Source: Treponema sp. (GTDB lineage: Bacteria > Spirochaetota > Spirochaetia > Treponematales > Treponemataceae). Taken from it: a stretch of 43,802 nucleotides of DNA. Made by a program: the position numbers and the translations under genes. The notes under the pieces are model-generated. The model was not told the origin of the DNA and made no database searches. It saw only the letters and a program-made list of their open reading frames with translations. The stretch covers positions 1-43,802 of the forward strand of contig JAKSLX010000023.1 of assembly GCA_024400915.1 (NCBI GenBank), in the 5' to 3' direction. Positions 38,126 through 43,802 of this stretch are shown here, piece by piece. How positions within the stretch are numbered: the first letter of the stretch is position 1; the number at the start of each line of letters is the position of its first letter.

Positions 38126-38341
38126 TTATTTGAAAATTTTGTTAAGTGCGTCAACGCTGATGTTATTTGCGGCAGTATTTTCAGACTGAATTGCGCTGAA
38201 AACTTCCTGACGGTAAACCTTTACATGACTTGGAGCTTCAACTCCGATTTTAACCTGATCACCTTTTACATCGATGATTGTAAGTACAATGTCTTCACCG
38301 ATGCAGATTTTCTGGTCTATCTTTCTTGAAAGGATGAGCAT
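38126..38341 (-). CDS. csrA: Carbon storage regulator CsrA
   Basis: A 71-residue homodimeric RNA-binding repressor of translation (MLILSRKIDQKICIGEDIVLTIIDVKGDQVKIGVEAPSHVKVYRQEVFSAI). The RNA-contacting L4 and R44 equivalents and the hydrophobic core are present. The start overlaps the fliW stop by one base (TAATG), so the two are coupled. In Bacillus and Borrelia, CsrA represses flagellin translation and FliW relieves this. The flagellin leader at 28191-28210 in this window has an AGGA-loop hairpin. An AT-rich hairpin (GACAAAA/TTTTGTC, 38099-38119) lies after the stop. Confidence 0.96.
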   Translation of the reverse strand: MLILSRKIDQKICIGEDIVLTIIDVKGDQVKIGVEAPSHVKVYRQEVFSAIQSENTAANNISVDALNKIFK

Positions 38342-38784
38342 TATTTTGCCTCCTTCCTTTTTAAAGCTTCAATGATGTTGTGTTTTGTCGTGTATTTTGA
38401 ACCGTCAAGAATAGCCTGCATGCAAAGATGATTCTTTTTGTTGATGATTAGAGGCCCCTGGAAATTTGCAGTCACAGGACTTCCATCACCAGGTACAGTA
38501 ACAATCGTAAATACTGTTACATCAGCAGGATCTTTGATTCCAATGCGGAGAAGTTCTGAATCATCGATGTCTGCTTCGTAATCATCAGCAATGATGAATG
38601 GATCAATAAGAAGGAATGCAAGATTTGAATCCTGAAGAGACTGGAACCAGATCAAAGGTTCATATTCACTGTCAACAAGAGCAAAATCCGTATATTCTTC
38701 AAATCCAAAAAGCCCAGAAGGAATGCTGATGAGCCTTTCCTCCCCGACTTCAACTGTTCCCATTGTTTTTGTTTTTACCTGCAT
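38341..38784 (-). CDS. fliW: Flagellar assembly factor FliW
   Basis: A 147-residue protein that binds flagellin and, when flagellin is low, sequesters CsrA. The family sequence is clear: GEERLISIPSGLFGFEEYTDFALVDSEYEPLIWFQSLQDSNLAFLLIDPF near the start, DADVTVFTIVTVPGDGSPVTANFQGPLIINKKN in the middle. AAGG lies upstream of the ATG. It is preceded by flgL (9 bp) and overlaps csrA by 1 bp, all in the flgN-flgK-flgL-fliW-csrA operon. Confidence 0.96.
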   Translation of the reverse strand: MQVKTKTMGTVEVGEERLISIPSGLFGFEEYTDFALVDSEYEPLIWFQSLQDSNLAFLLIDPFIIADDYEADIDDSELLRIGIKDPADVTVFTIVTVPGDGSPVTANFQGPLIINKKNHLCMQAILDGSKYTTKHNIIEALKRKEAK

Positions 38785-38793
38785 TTTTTAACC

Positions 38794-40038
38794 TTACCTC
38801 ATGTAGTTAAGCAAGCTGCTCTGGTACATTTTACCTGCATTGCTCATTGTTGCCTGATTTACGTATTCCATCATCTTAAGGTCTGTAATTGCCTTTGTAA
38901 TGTCAATATCACCTTCACGGCTTACAAGCTGAGTTACATTAACCTGTGTTGTCTGGTTGCGCTGAATGTTGTTCATAGCACGTTCATAATCGCTTCCGCT
39001 CTTTGCAAGGCGCGTTGTAAGGTTGTTGATTCCACTGTCCAAAGTTCCAAGAACTCTGCTTCCAATTGCTTCATGATCACCCTTGAGCATTGCATCACGG
39101 AGGGAAATTACTACATCAAAAAGTGAACCGCCTGAAACCTTAACGCTTTCCCCAACATTGTATGGTGGGAACTGAGATGAATCCTTGATCATTCCCATGT
39201 CGGCAAGTGCCGAACCATTTTTGTCTTCAAGCCAGATCTGATGGCTGTCTGTAGTTACAAGATTCAGACCGTTTGTTACAGGATCGATAGAAGCCTTGAT
39301 TGCAACACCGCTGTCGTTGATTTTTGATGCAACGGCATAGATATTGTCGCCACTCTTGATTGCAATATCAACACCATCAACAACGATTGTAGAATCTTCA
39401 AGAGCCTGCCATGCACTAAGGTCACGCTGACCCATAAGCTGCTGAGGTTCTGCCCAGAAAGTTTTGTTTCCGCTGTTGTCTACAGTAAGGTATGCGTTTT
39501 CATCAACTTCAATTCTGTTTGTTCCAACGTTGCCCTGATAGTTAACCTTTTCAATAAGTTCTTCATTTGATCCCGGAATGTTTCCCATTACTACATCAAA
39601 AGCAGTACCCTTTGTGCGTGTACCTGCAAACAAAGTATTTCCATCTGGTCCGACGGCATTTGCATTCTGAATGATTTCCTTGAGAAGTTCGTTGACTTCC
39701 ACTGCCATGTTCTTAAGGTCTTCGTTTGTATTAGTTCCTGTCGCACCATTTACGGCAAGTTCACGAACGCGCTGCATAATCTGAAGGTTCTGATTGATAT
39801 AACCTTCACGAACATTGTACTGGTCTGCAAGGGTCTGAGCATTCTTTTCAAACTGTTCAACACGGCCAAGGTATGACTGATAGCGGACAAGGTGTCCTGC
39901 TGCAATCGGATCGTCACGAAGCTGCCCGATTCTTGACTGCGAACCAATCTGTCTGTTGGCAATTGCCTGACGAACTTCCTGTCTTCTGAGCTGGTATTGT
40001 GTATCTGTATTGTTAAACTGTGAACTGATTCTATGCAT
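38794..40038 (-). CDS. flgL: Flagellar hook-filament junction protein FlgL
   Basis: Junction protein (HAP3) joining hook and filament, 414 residues. The N-terminus (MHRISSQFNNTDTQYQLRRQEVRQAIANRQIGSQSRIGQLRDDPIAAGHLVRYQSYLGRVEQFEKNAQTLADQYN) and C-terminus (REGDIDITKAITDLKMMEYVNQATMSNAGKMYQSSLLNYMR) are flagellin-like coiled-coil domains. AGGAGA is 7-8 bp before the ATG. It lies downstream of flgK across a 13-bp stem-loop and upstream of fliW. Confidence 0.93.
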   Translation of the reverse strand: MHRISSQFNNTDTQYQLRRQEVRQAIANRQIGSQSRIGQLRDDPIAAGHLVRYQSYLGRVEQFEKNAQTLADQYNVREGYINQNLQIMQRVRELAVNGATGTNTNEDLKNMAVEVNELLKEIIQNANAVGPDGNTLFAGTRTKGTAFDVVMGNIPGSNEELIEKVNYQGNVGTNRIEVDENAYLTVDNSGNKTFWAEPQQLMGQRDLSAWQALEDSTIVVDGVDIAIKSGDNIYAVASKINDSGVAIKASIDPVTNGLNLVTTDSHQIWLEDKNGSALADMGMIKDSSQFPPYNVGESVKVSGGSLFDVVISLRDAMLKGDHEAIGSRVLGTLDSGINNLTTRLAKSGSDYERAMNNIQRNQTTQVNVTQLVSREGDIDITKAITDLKMMEYVNQATMSNAGKMYQSSLLNYMR

Positions 40039-40069
40039 TTTTTTCTCCTGTATTTTCTAAAGGTTAAAG

Positions 40070-40101
40070 GCATCTCTAAAAAACTATGTTTTTAGAGATG
40101 C
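40070..40101 (-). other. Stem-loop between flgK and flgL
   Basis: GCATCTCTAAAAA and TTTTTAGAGATGC form a perfect 13-bp stem with a 6-base loop. On the minus strand it is followed by CTTTAACC, not a full T-run, so it may stabilise the flgK mRNA or partly terminate it. Confidence 0.6.
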
Positions 40102-40113
40102 TGTCAAATCAAA

Positions 40114-41985
40114 TTAAACGCCAAGACGATTGATCAATGTATCAAGCAATTCATCCTGAACTGTAATGAACTTTGCAGCAACATTGTAACCGTGCTGGAA
40201 CTTGATGATGTCTGCAAGTTCTTCATCGATGTTTACACCGCTGATTGAATCGCGAAGGTCACGAAGGTCACCCATAATTTTGTTCTGAGTTGCAAGCTGA
40301 TTCTGTGCCTGCTCACCCTTTAACCCAACGCTGGTTATTCTTTCTGCAAAATAGTCATCGAATGTCCTTTCAGAACCGATCATCACCTTTGTATTTCTGA
40401 TAGCTGCCATTTCAACTGCTGCACGTCCATCGCTTGCTTCTGCATATCCCTTTGTATTTGCAAAACCTGCCGCAACGCTTGCAACATCGTTTTCAATGAT
40501 TCTGTTTACTGCAACATATGCTGCAGGATCAAGAATCGGACTTACAGAAAATTCTGCATTTGCAAGAACATTTACTGCATCAGCCTGATTGAAGTCAAAA
40601 GCATTTTCTGCCCCACTTCCGCTCAAGATTCCTGAATATCCAGTAAGGAACATTCCACTGTCTTCAACATGACGGATTGCAAAATCAGGATTACCCATCT
40701 GTGCTGCAGGAGTTGCCTTAAGTACAAGGCGATTGTTGCGGTCAAGGTATGCCTTAACTTCACCGTTACTGTCATTGATTCTGTTGATTACTTCTTCAAC
40801 TGTATCTGTTGCATTGTAAGAAACTGTAATGTTTCCTTCTGCACCATTGATTGTCATTGTTCCAGAAAGTCCGACCTGCTCCTGAGGGCGCAAAGTATTT
40901 GTACCAGTAATACGGAAAATGTAGGAACGGTCTTCAACTCCATCGCCATCACTGTCATAGTTGCCGTGGGCATTTTCAACAAAGTTATGCTGAACAAAGA
41001 AGTCTATTCCCGTTGTATTGTTCTTGCCGATACCGTTACGGTGAACATCATTAACAAGGTCAGCAAAGTTGAGAGTCATTGTGTTCAATGTCTGCATTTC
41101 ACCACGAAGATCCTTGTCGCGAAGTTCTACAAGGGCACCAAGTGTACCACCGTGAAATTCAGCATCAAGCTTTGTATCCGTCCACACAAGTTTTCCATAA
41201 CCATGGTTGTCAATCTGCCCTACTGTTGCAATCTGACGAGCAAGGTCACCTTGAATCAGAACTTGACCGTCAGTATGAACCATGAACTCATCAGGATCTC
41301 TTGAAGTTACCGTTACATTGATGAGTCCTGCAAGTTTTTCAACAAGAAGATCACGGCGGTCGTAAAGATCATTTGGATTGTCCCCCATTCCTTCAACACG
41401 AACGATTTCATTGTTGCATGCCGCAATCTGGCGGGAAAGATCATTTACCTGCTTTACTGTTGCTTCTATATCACCGTTGACCTGATCAGCAATTCCGCGG
41501 AGTCCCTTGTACTGCTGCTGAATTGAGTTTGCAAGAGTCTGACCGCGAACAACTACAGCCTGTCGTGCAGCGTCGCTTTCAGGATATGTAGAAAGTTCCT
41601 GCCATGCAGACCAATATTTATCCATGTTTGTTCTAACTGAAATATCATTTGGCTCGTTGTAGATGGATTCAATCATTGAGTAGTACTTGTCACGGGTATC
41701 CCAGTAAGTTTCTACATTTGTACCGTCTACAATGCGGGATTCAAGGAGTTCGTCACGAATGCGCTCAATACTTTCAACATCAGTTCCCTGTCCAATCTGA
41801 CCAGGAACCATGGCGCGTTCAAGATCCGGACGATAGATAGGTTCAAAAGACTTAACCACAACACGCTGACGACTGTAGCCTTCTGTATCTGCATTCGAAA
41901 TGTTGTGACCCGCAGTCTGAATCTGTGTCTCGTGAGCCATCAAGCTTCTTTTTCCGATTTCAATACCTGCAAATGAACTAGCCAT
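40114..41985 (-). CDS. flgK: Flagellar hook-associated protein FlgK
   Basis: Hook-filament junction protein (HAP1), 623 residues. The N-terminus SFAGIEIGKRSLMAHETQIQTAGHNISNADTEGYSRQRVV is the rod/hook/HAP signature, and the C-terminus VNIDEELADIIKFQHGYNVAAKFITVQDELLDTLINRLGV is the conserved coiled coil. The central part is the exposed D2/D3 region and includes a D-x-D-x-D-type stretch (YDSDGDGVEDRS) that could bind calcium. AGGAGA is 7-8 bp before the ATG. It is preceded by its likely chaperone gene, flgN. Confidence 0.95.
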   Translation of the reverse strand: MASSFAGIEIGKRSLMAHETQIQTAGHNISNADTEGYSRQRVVVKSFEPIYRPDLERAMVPGQIGQGTDVESIERIRDELLESRIVDGTNVETYWDTRDKYYSMIESIYNEPNDISVRTNMDKYWSAWQELSTYPESDAARQAVVVRGQTLANSIQQQYKGLRGIADQVNGDIEATVKQVNDLSRQIAACNNEIVRVEGMGDNPNDLYDRRDLLVEKLAGLINVTVTSRDPDEFMVHTDGQVLIQGDLARQIATVGQIDNHGYGKLVWTDTKLDAEFHGGTLGALVELRDKDLRGEMQTLNTMTLNFADLVNDVHRNGIGKNNTTGIDFFVQHNFVENAHGNYDSDGDGVEDRSYIFRITGTNTLRPQEQVGLSGTMTINGAEGNITVSYNATDTVEEVINRINDSNGEVKAYLDRNNRLVLKATPAAQMGNPDFAIRHVEDSGMFLTGYSGILSGSGAENAFDFNQADAVNVLANAEFSVSPILDPAAYVAVNRIIENDVASVAAGFANTKGYAEASDGRAAVEMAAIRNTKVMIGSERTFDDYFAERITSVGLKGEQAQNQLATQNKIMGDLRDLRDSISGVNIDEELADIIKFQHGYNVAAKFITVQDELLDTLINRLGV

Positions 41986-42026
41986 TGTTATCTCCTTATA
42001 TCCTTACTCTTGTCTTCTCTGTCAAA

Positions 42027-42470
42027 TTAAACGCTTCTATTGATTACGATGCTCTGAGCGTAATTCTTTCTCATGGTTCCATTTGAAGAATAAATGTCGT
42101 TGCGCTGCTGAGAAACACAATTATCCATTACTTCCGAGATGAAAGTCTTTGTCGCATTAACATATCTTGCCAAAGCATCGTTTTCTATCTTACTCTTTGA
42201 AAGCTTGCTCTTTACACGGAGAAATACATCCTTTACTTCAGGCTTAAAATAAATGTCATCAGAAACCGAAGCTATCCTGTCACGGAAATTGTCTACCTTT
42301 GAAAATTCACCGCCAAGTTCATTGATGTTCATGACATACTGTTCAAGTCCTTCCCAACTGCGCTTTACAACACATTCATGGATGCGGTTCTGTTCACTGA
42401 GCATGGAATCAAGAATTCTTTCCTGTTCATTAAGTACGCTGATAAGTTCCATTTCTTTATCTTCTGCCAT
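42027..42470 (-). CDS. flgN: FlgN-like flagellar export chaperone
   Basis: A 147-residue all-helical protein (MAEDKEMELISVLNEQERILDSMLSEQNRIHECVVKRSWEGLEQYVMNINELGGEFSKVDNFRDRIASVSDD...). The pattern of an N-terminal helix with E/Q-rich heptads and an 'RDWEGLE' like stretch fits the FlgN family, whose members escort FlgK and FlgL to the export gate. Its place directly before flgK is the usual one. GGAG lies 7 bp before the ATG at 42470; the earlier in-frame ATG at 42518 is inside the promoter and is not used. FlgN is poorly conserved, so the call rests partly on context. Confidence 0.8.
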   Translation of the reverse strand: MAEDKEMELISVLNEQERILDSMLSEQNRIHECVVKRSWEGLEQYVMNINELGGEFSKVDNFRDRIASVSDDIYFKPEVKDVFLRVKSKLSKSKIENDALARYVNATKTFISEVMDNCVSQQRNDIYSSNGTMRKNYAQSIVINRSV

Positions 42471-42503
42471 GATAATCTCCGTAAAAATAGATATTCCCTT
42501 AGA

Positions 42504-42530
42504 ATTTCGGATTTTCAATGGAGAAGTTTA
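42504..42530 (-). promoter_or_regulatory. Sigma-28 promoter of the flgN-flgK-flgL-fliW-csrA operon
   Basis: Minus-strand TAAA (42530-42527), exactly 15 bp, then TCCGAAAT (42511-42504), against TAAA-N15-GCCGATAA. It is 34 bp before the flgN ATG. Confidence 0.7.
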
Positions 42531-42600
42531 GTCTTTTATAAGAAAAAAAAACGTACTATGACGAAAGTTAGGAAAGATAAAAAAATTACACTTTTGCCCC

Positions 42601-42629
42601 TTGACTATAATCTTCATTTTATATAGAGT
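42601..42629 (+). promoter_or_regulatory. Promoter of tRNA-His
   Basis: TTGACT (42601-42606) with TAGAGT at 17 bp (42624-42629), or TATAGA at 15 bp. It lies 19 bp before the tRNA. The -10 register is uncertain. Confidence 0.55.
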
Positions 42630-42647
42630 GTTGGACATAAATAACTT

Positions 42648-42720
42648 GGTGCCTGTAGTTCAGGGGTAGAGCGCCAGATTGTGGATCTGGTTGTCGTGGG
42701 TTCAAATCCCACCAGGCACC
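42648..42720 (+). tRNA. tRNA-His (GTG)
   Basis: Anticodon stem CCAGA/TCTGG with loop TTGTGGA, anticodon GTG. The extra G at -1 (42648) pairs with C73 (42720), the tRNA-His identity feature, and is encoded here. The next two bases are CC. Confidence 0.95.
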
Positions 42721-42724
42721 CCTA

Positions 42725-42755
42725 AAAACTGATTCTTATCGAGTCAGTTTTTTTT
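42725..42755 (+). terminator. Terminator after tRNA-His
   Basis: ACTGATTC/GAGTCAGT stem (one G-T) followed by eight T's. Confidence 0.85.
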
Positions 42756-42786
42756 ATTTATGGAACTTTTACAGATTCCATAGTTT

Positions 42787-42860
42787 GCGTTTGTAGCTCA
42801 ACCGGATAGAGCATCGGACTTCGAATCCGCAGGTTGCACGTTCGAGTCGTGTCAGACGCA
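42787..42860 (+). tRNA. tRNA-Arg (TCG)
   Basis: GCGTTTG pairs with CAGACGC (one wobble). The anticodon loop CTTCGAA gives TCG. The discriminator is A and CC follows. Confidence 0.93.
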
Positions 42861-42863
42861 CCT

Positions 42864-42892
42864 TAAGCCAGGCTCTCACCTGGCTTTTTTTA
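42864..42892 (+). terminator. Terminator after tRNA-Arg
   Basis: AAGCCAGG/CCTGGCTT stem with a 6-base loop followed by T's. Confidence 0.88.
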
Positions 42893-42910
42893 TTTTTACT
42901 CAAGAACAAA

Positions 42911-42923
42911 GGGGACAGACCCC
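42911..42923. repeat. GGGGACAGACCCC palindrome (REP-like)
   Basis: A short palindrome in an A-flanked context, of a kind scattered in many genomes as REP-like motifs. Only one copy is in this window, so repetition cannot be tested here. The intergenic stretch 42893-43190 holds no gene; the other repeat there is listed separately. Confidence 0.35.
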
Positions 42924-42933
42924 TACCTTCCTA

Positions 42934-42969
42934 CAAGCTTGGGCTTGAACGGGTTCCAAGCGGGAGCAT
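42934..42969. repeat. Direct repeat, degenerate copy 1 (paired with 43114-43142)
   Basis: CAAGCTTGGGC...GGGTTCC...GCGGGAGCAT here matches CAGGCTTGGGC...GGTTCC...GCGGGAGCAT at 43114-43142, with a 7-base length difference. Confidence 0.6.
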
Positions 42970-43007
42970 TCTCCCCCACAGAAAACAATCGCAAAAGCAA
43001 CAAAGCT

Positions 43008-43150
43008 AAAAAAAAACATGCGGAGCCAGGTTCTGCCCAAACTGCGTTTTGCGACCCAACAAAACTCTGAGTGCGTAGCACGAAGCTTTATTAGTGGAAA
43101 GGAAGCACTCTAGCAGGCTTGGGCAGGTTCCGGCGGGAGCATGTTTTTTT
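43008..43150. repeat. Small MITE-like element with imperfect terminal inverted repeats
   Basis: The left end is an A-run then ACATGC...GGTTCTGCCCAA, and the right end is TTGGGCAGGTTCC...GCATG then a T-run, so the ~30-bp ends are inverted copies with indels around ~80 bp of non-coding DNA. It lies between tRNA-Arg and tRNA-Lys. No transposase is in the window. Confidence 0.5.
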
Positions 43151-43190
43151 TATATTTTATTAATTTTTTGCAATTTTTTCAAAATTGCTG

Positions 43191-43219
43191 TTGACATTTT
43201 TTTTCAGAACATATATAGT
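43191..43219 (+). promoter_or_regulatory. Promoter of tRNA-Lys
   Basis: TTGACA (43191-43196), a 17-bp spacer and TATAGT (43214-43219) followed by CTTAAA. Confidence 0.85.
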
Positions 43220-43257
43220 CTTAAACATCAACGCGACAAGCGCTGGTAAAACAAAAC

Positions 43258-43330
43258 GGGCGATTAGCTCAGCTGGTAGAGCAGCAGACTCTTAATCTGC
43301 GGGTCGCAGGTTCGATCCCTGTATCGCTCA
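43258..43330 (+). tRNA. tRNA-Lys (CTT)
   Basis: GGGCGAT pairs with ATCGCTC (one G-T). The stem GCAGA/TCTGC closes the loop CTCTTAA, anticodon CTT. Discriminator A; CCA is not encoded. Confidence 0.94.
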
Positions 43331-43332
43331 TG

Positions 43333-43363
43333 AAAACCTCTCAGTTATCTGAGAGGTTTTTTA
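43333..43363 (+). terminator. Terminator after tRNA-Lys
   Basis: AAACCTCTCAG/CTGAGAGGTTT stem with loop TTAT, followed by T's. Confidence 0.9.
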
Positions 43364-43454
43364 TTTCCTACCCCCCCCAGAAGAATCGCCTTCACCTATC
43401 CAACACTTTCTGAAGATAAAATAAAGAATCTTTTCATTTTTTCCATATTACTCA

Positions 43455-43483
43455 TTGACAAAAAAAATAATTACATATATAGT
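43455..43483 (+). promoter_or_regulatory. Promoter of tRNA-Leu/tRNA-Gly
   Basis: TTGACA (43455-43460), a 17-bp spacer and TATAGT (43478-43483) followed by CTTACC. tRNA-Gly, 14 bp after tRNA-Leu, is probably co-transcribed. Confidence 0.85.
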
Positions 43484-43533
43484 CTTACCCATTACGGAAT
43501 CTTGAACACTCGCTGTTCAGTCAGTAATCACCT

Positions 43534-43613
43534 GCGAGATTGGTGGAATTGGCAGACACGCTAGACTTAGGATCTAGTGCCTAGGCGTGAGAGTTCAAGT
43601 CTCTCATCTCGCA
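43534..43613 (+). tRNA. tRNA-Leu (TAG)
   Basis: GCGAGAT pairs with ATCTCGC. The anticodon stem CTAGA/TCTAG closes the loop CTTAGGA, anticodon TAG. The 80-nt length fits a class II tRNA with a short variable arm. Confidence 0.93.
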
Positions 43614-43627
43614 TATAAAATAATTTT

Positions 43628-43699
43628 GCGGAAATGGCTCAATGGTAGAGCGCGACCTTGCCAAGGTCGATGTTGCGGGTTCGATTCCCGTTTTCCGCT
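43628..43699 (+). tRNA. tRNA-Gly (GCC), copy 1
   Basis: GCGGAAA pairs with TTTCCGC. The stem CGACC/GGTCG closes the loop TTGCCAA, anticodon GCC. Confidence 0.95.
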
Positions 43700-43748
43700 C
43701 GAATTTAAAAACAATGCAGTATCTGACAGCAGTTGCTGCGACGCATTT

Positions 43749-43802
43749 GCGGAAATGGCTCAATGGTAGAGCGCGACCTTGCCAAGGTCGATGTTGCGGG
43801 TT
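43749..43802 (+). tRNA. tRNA-Gly (GCC), copy 2, cut by window edge
   Basis: Identical to copy 1 over all 54 bases present, up to the start of the T-arm. The 49-bp spacer between the copies is unrelated, so this is a duplicated gene in a tRNA operon. Confidence 0.92.

Noticed and set aside
43370..43380. C8 homopolymer after tRNA-Lys
   Set aside because: It lies in non-coding DNA between two tRNA units, so no phase-variable gene can be tied to it.
43581..43769. Open frames on both strands across tRNA-Leu and tRNA-Gly
   Set aside because: They are translations of tRNA genes, a common annotation artefact.

Overview
The window reads as chromosomal DNA of a spirochaete of the genus Treponema, most likely a host-associated, non-pallidum species. 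The main grounds are two FlaB-type periplasmic flagellins, a flgN-like/flgK/flgL/fliW/csrA block and a fliD/hypothetical/PilZ/tsaE/tsaB block arranged as in treponemes, a DUF3943 outer-membrane-type protein, and A+T-rich intergenic DNA. Nearly all genes look like housekeeping or motility genes. No prophage, transposase or CRISPR array was seen.

Layout. 1-3520 (minus): tRNA-Phe, then rpsF-ssb-rpsR-rplI as one ribosomal/SSB operon with a strong promoter, with dnaB transcribed from its own promoter. 3632-5283: an exported YARHG-domain gene whose signal peptide is out of frame by one base, a 124-bp direct repeat derived from the tRNA-Pro 3' flank, then tRNA-Pro and tRNA-Val. 5343-12996: HU, an S66 LD-carboxypeptidase, a membrane HD-GYP protein, an ABC-F ATPase, a DEAD-box helicase and a stand-alone RlmK-type 23S rRNA methyltransferase. 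13010-21495 (minus): DUF3943 protein, rpmE, rho with an Asn/Arg-rich N-terminus, bactofilin, a second HU-family protein, rpsT, a 57-residue zinc-ribbon protein, PlsC, a small exported protein, a DPBB/SPOR cell-envelope protein and an exported partner. 21620-27939 (plus): tRNA-Met, argF with ArgR-like boxes, a small exported protein, nrnA, a sigma-factor-like gene behind a consensus sigma-54 promoter, rdgB and a chemoreceptor. 28052-36270: two flagellins, flaG, fliD, an unknown gene, a PilZ protein, a small conserved gene, tsaE and tsaB. 36329-42530 (minus): acyl-CoA synthetase, csrA, fliW, flgL, flgK and an FlgN-like chaperone from a sigma-28 promoter. 42601-43802: tRNA-His, -Arg, -Lys, -Leu, -Gly and a second, truncated tRNA-Gly, with small repeat elements between them.

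How the genes fit together. The motility genes form a regulatory set. Sigma-28-type promoters precede flaB1 and the flgN operon. CsrA and its antagonist FliW are encoded here, and the first flagellin leader carries an AGGA-loop hairpin next to a GGA-rich Shine-Dalgarno, which is the arrangement CsrA binds. An HD-GYP phosphodiesterase and a PilZ protein suggest c-di-GMP input.

The main points for follow-up are: (i) a sigma-54 promoter and upstream dyad in front of a divergent sigma-like gene; (ii) a recurring arrangement in which a -10 hexamer lies exactly 6-7 bp before the ATG with no Shine-Dalgarno, implying leaderless mRNAs for about nine genes; (iii) a prion-like N-terminal region in Rho; (iv) a structured leader before the second flagellin; and (v) a single-base frameshift in a signal peptide. 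All calls were made by eye from sequence, with no database search.
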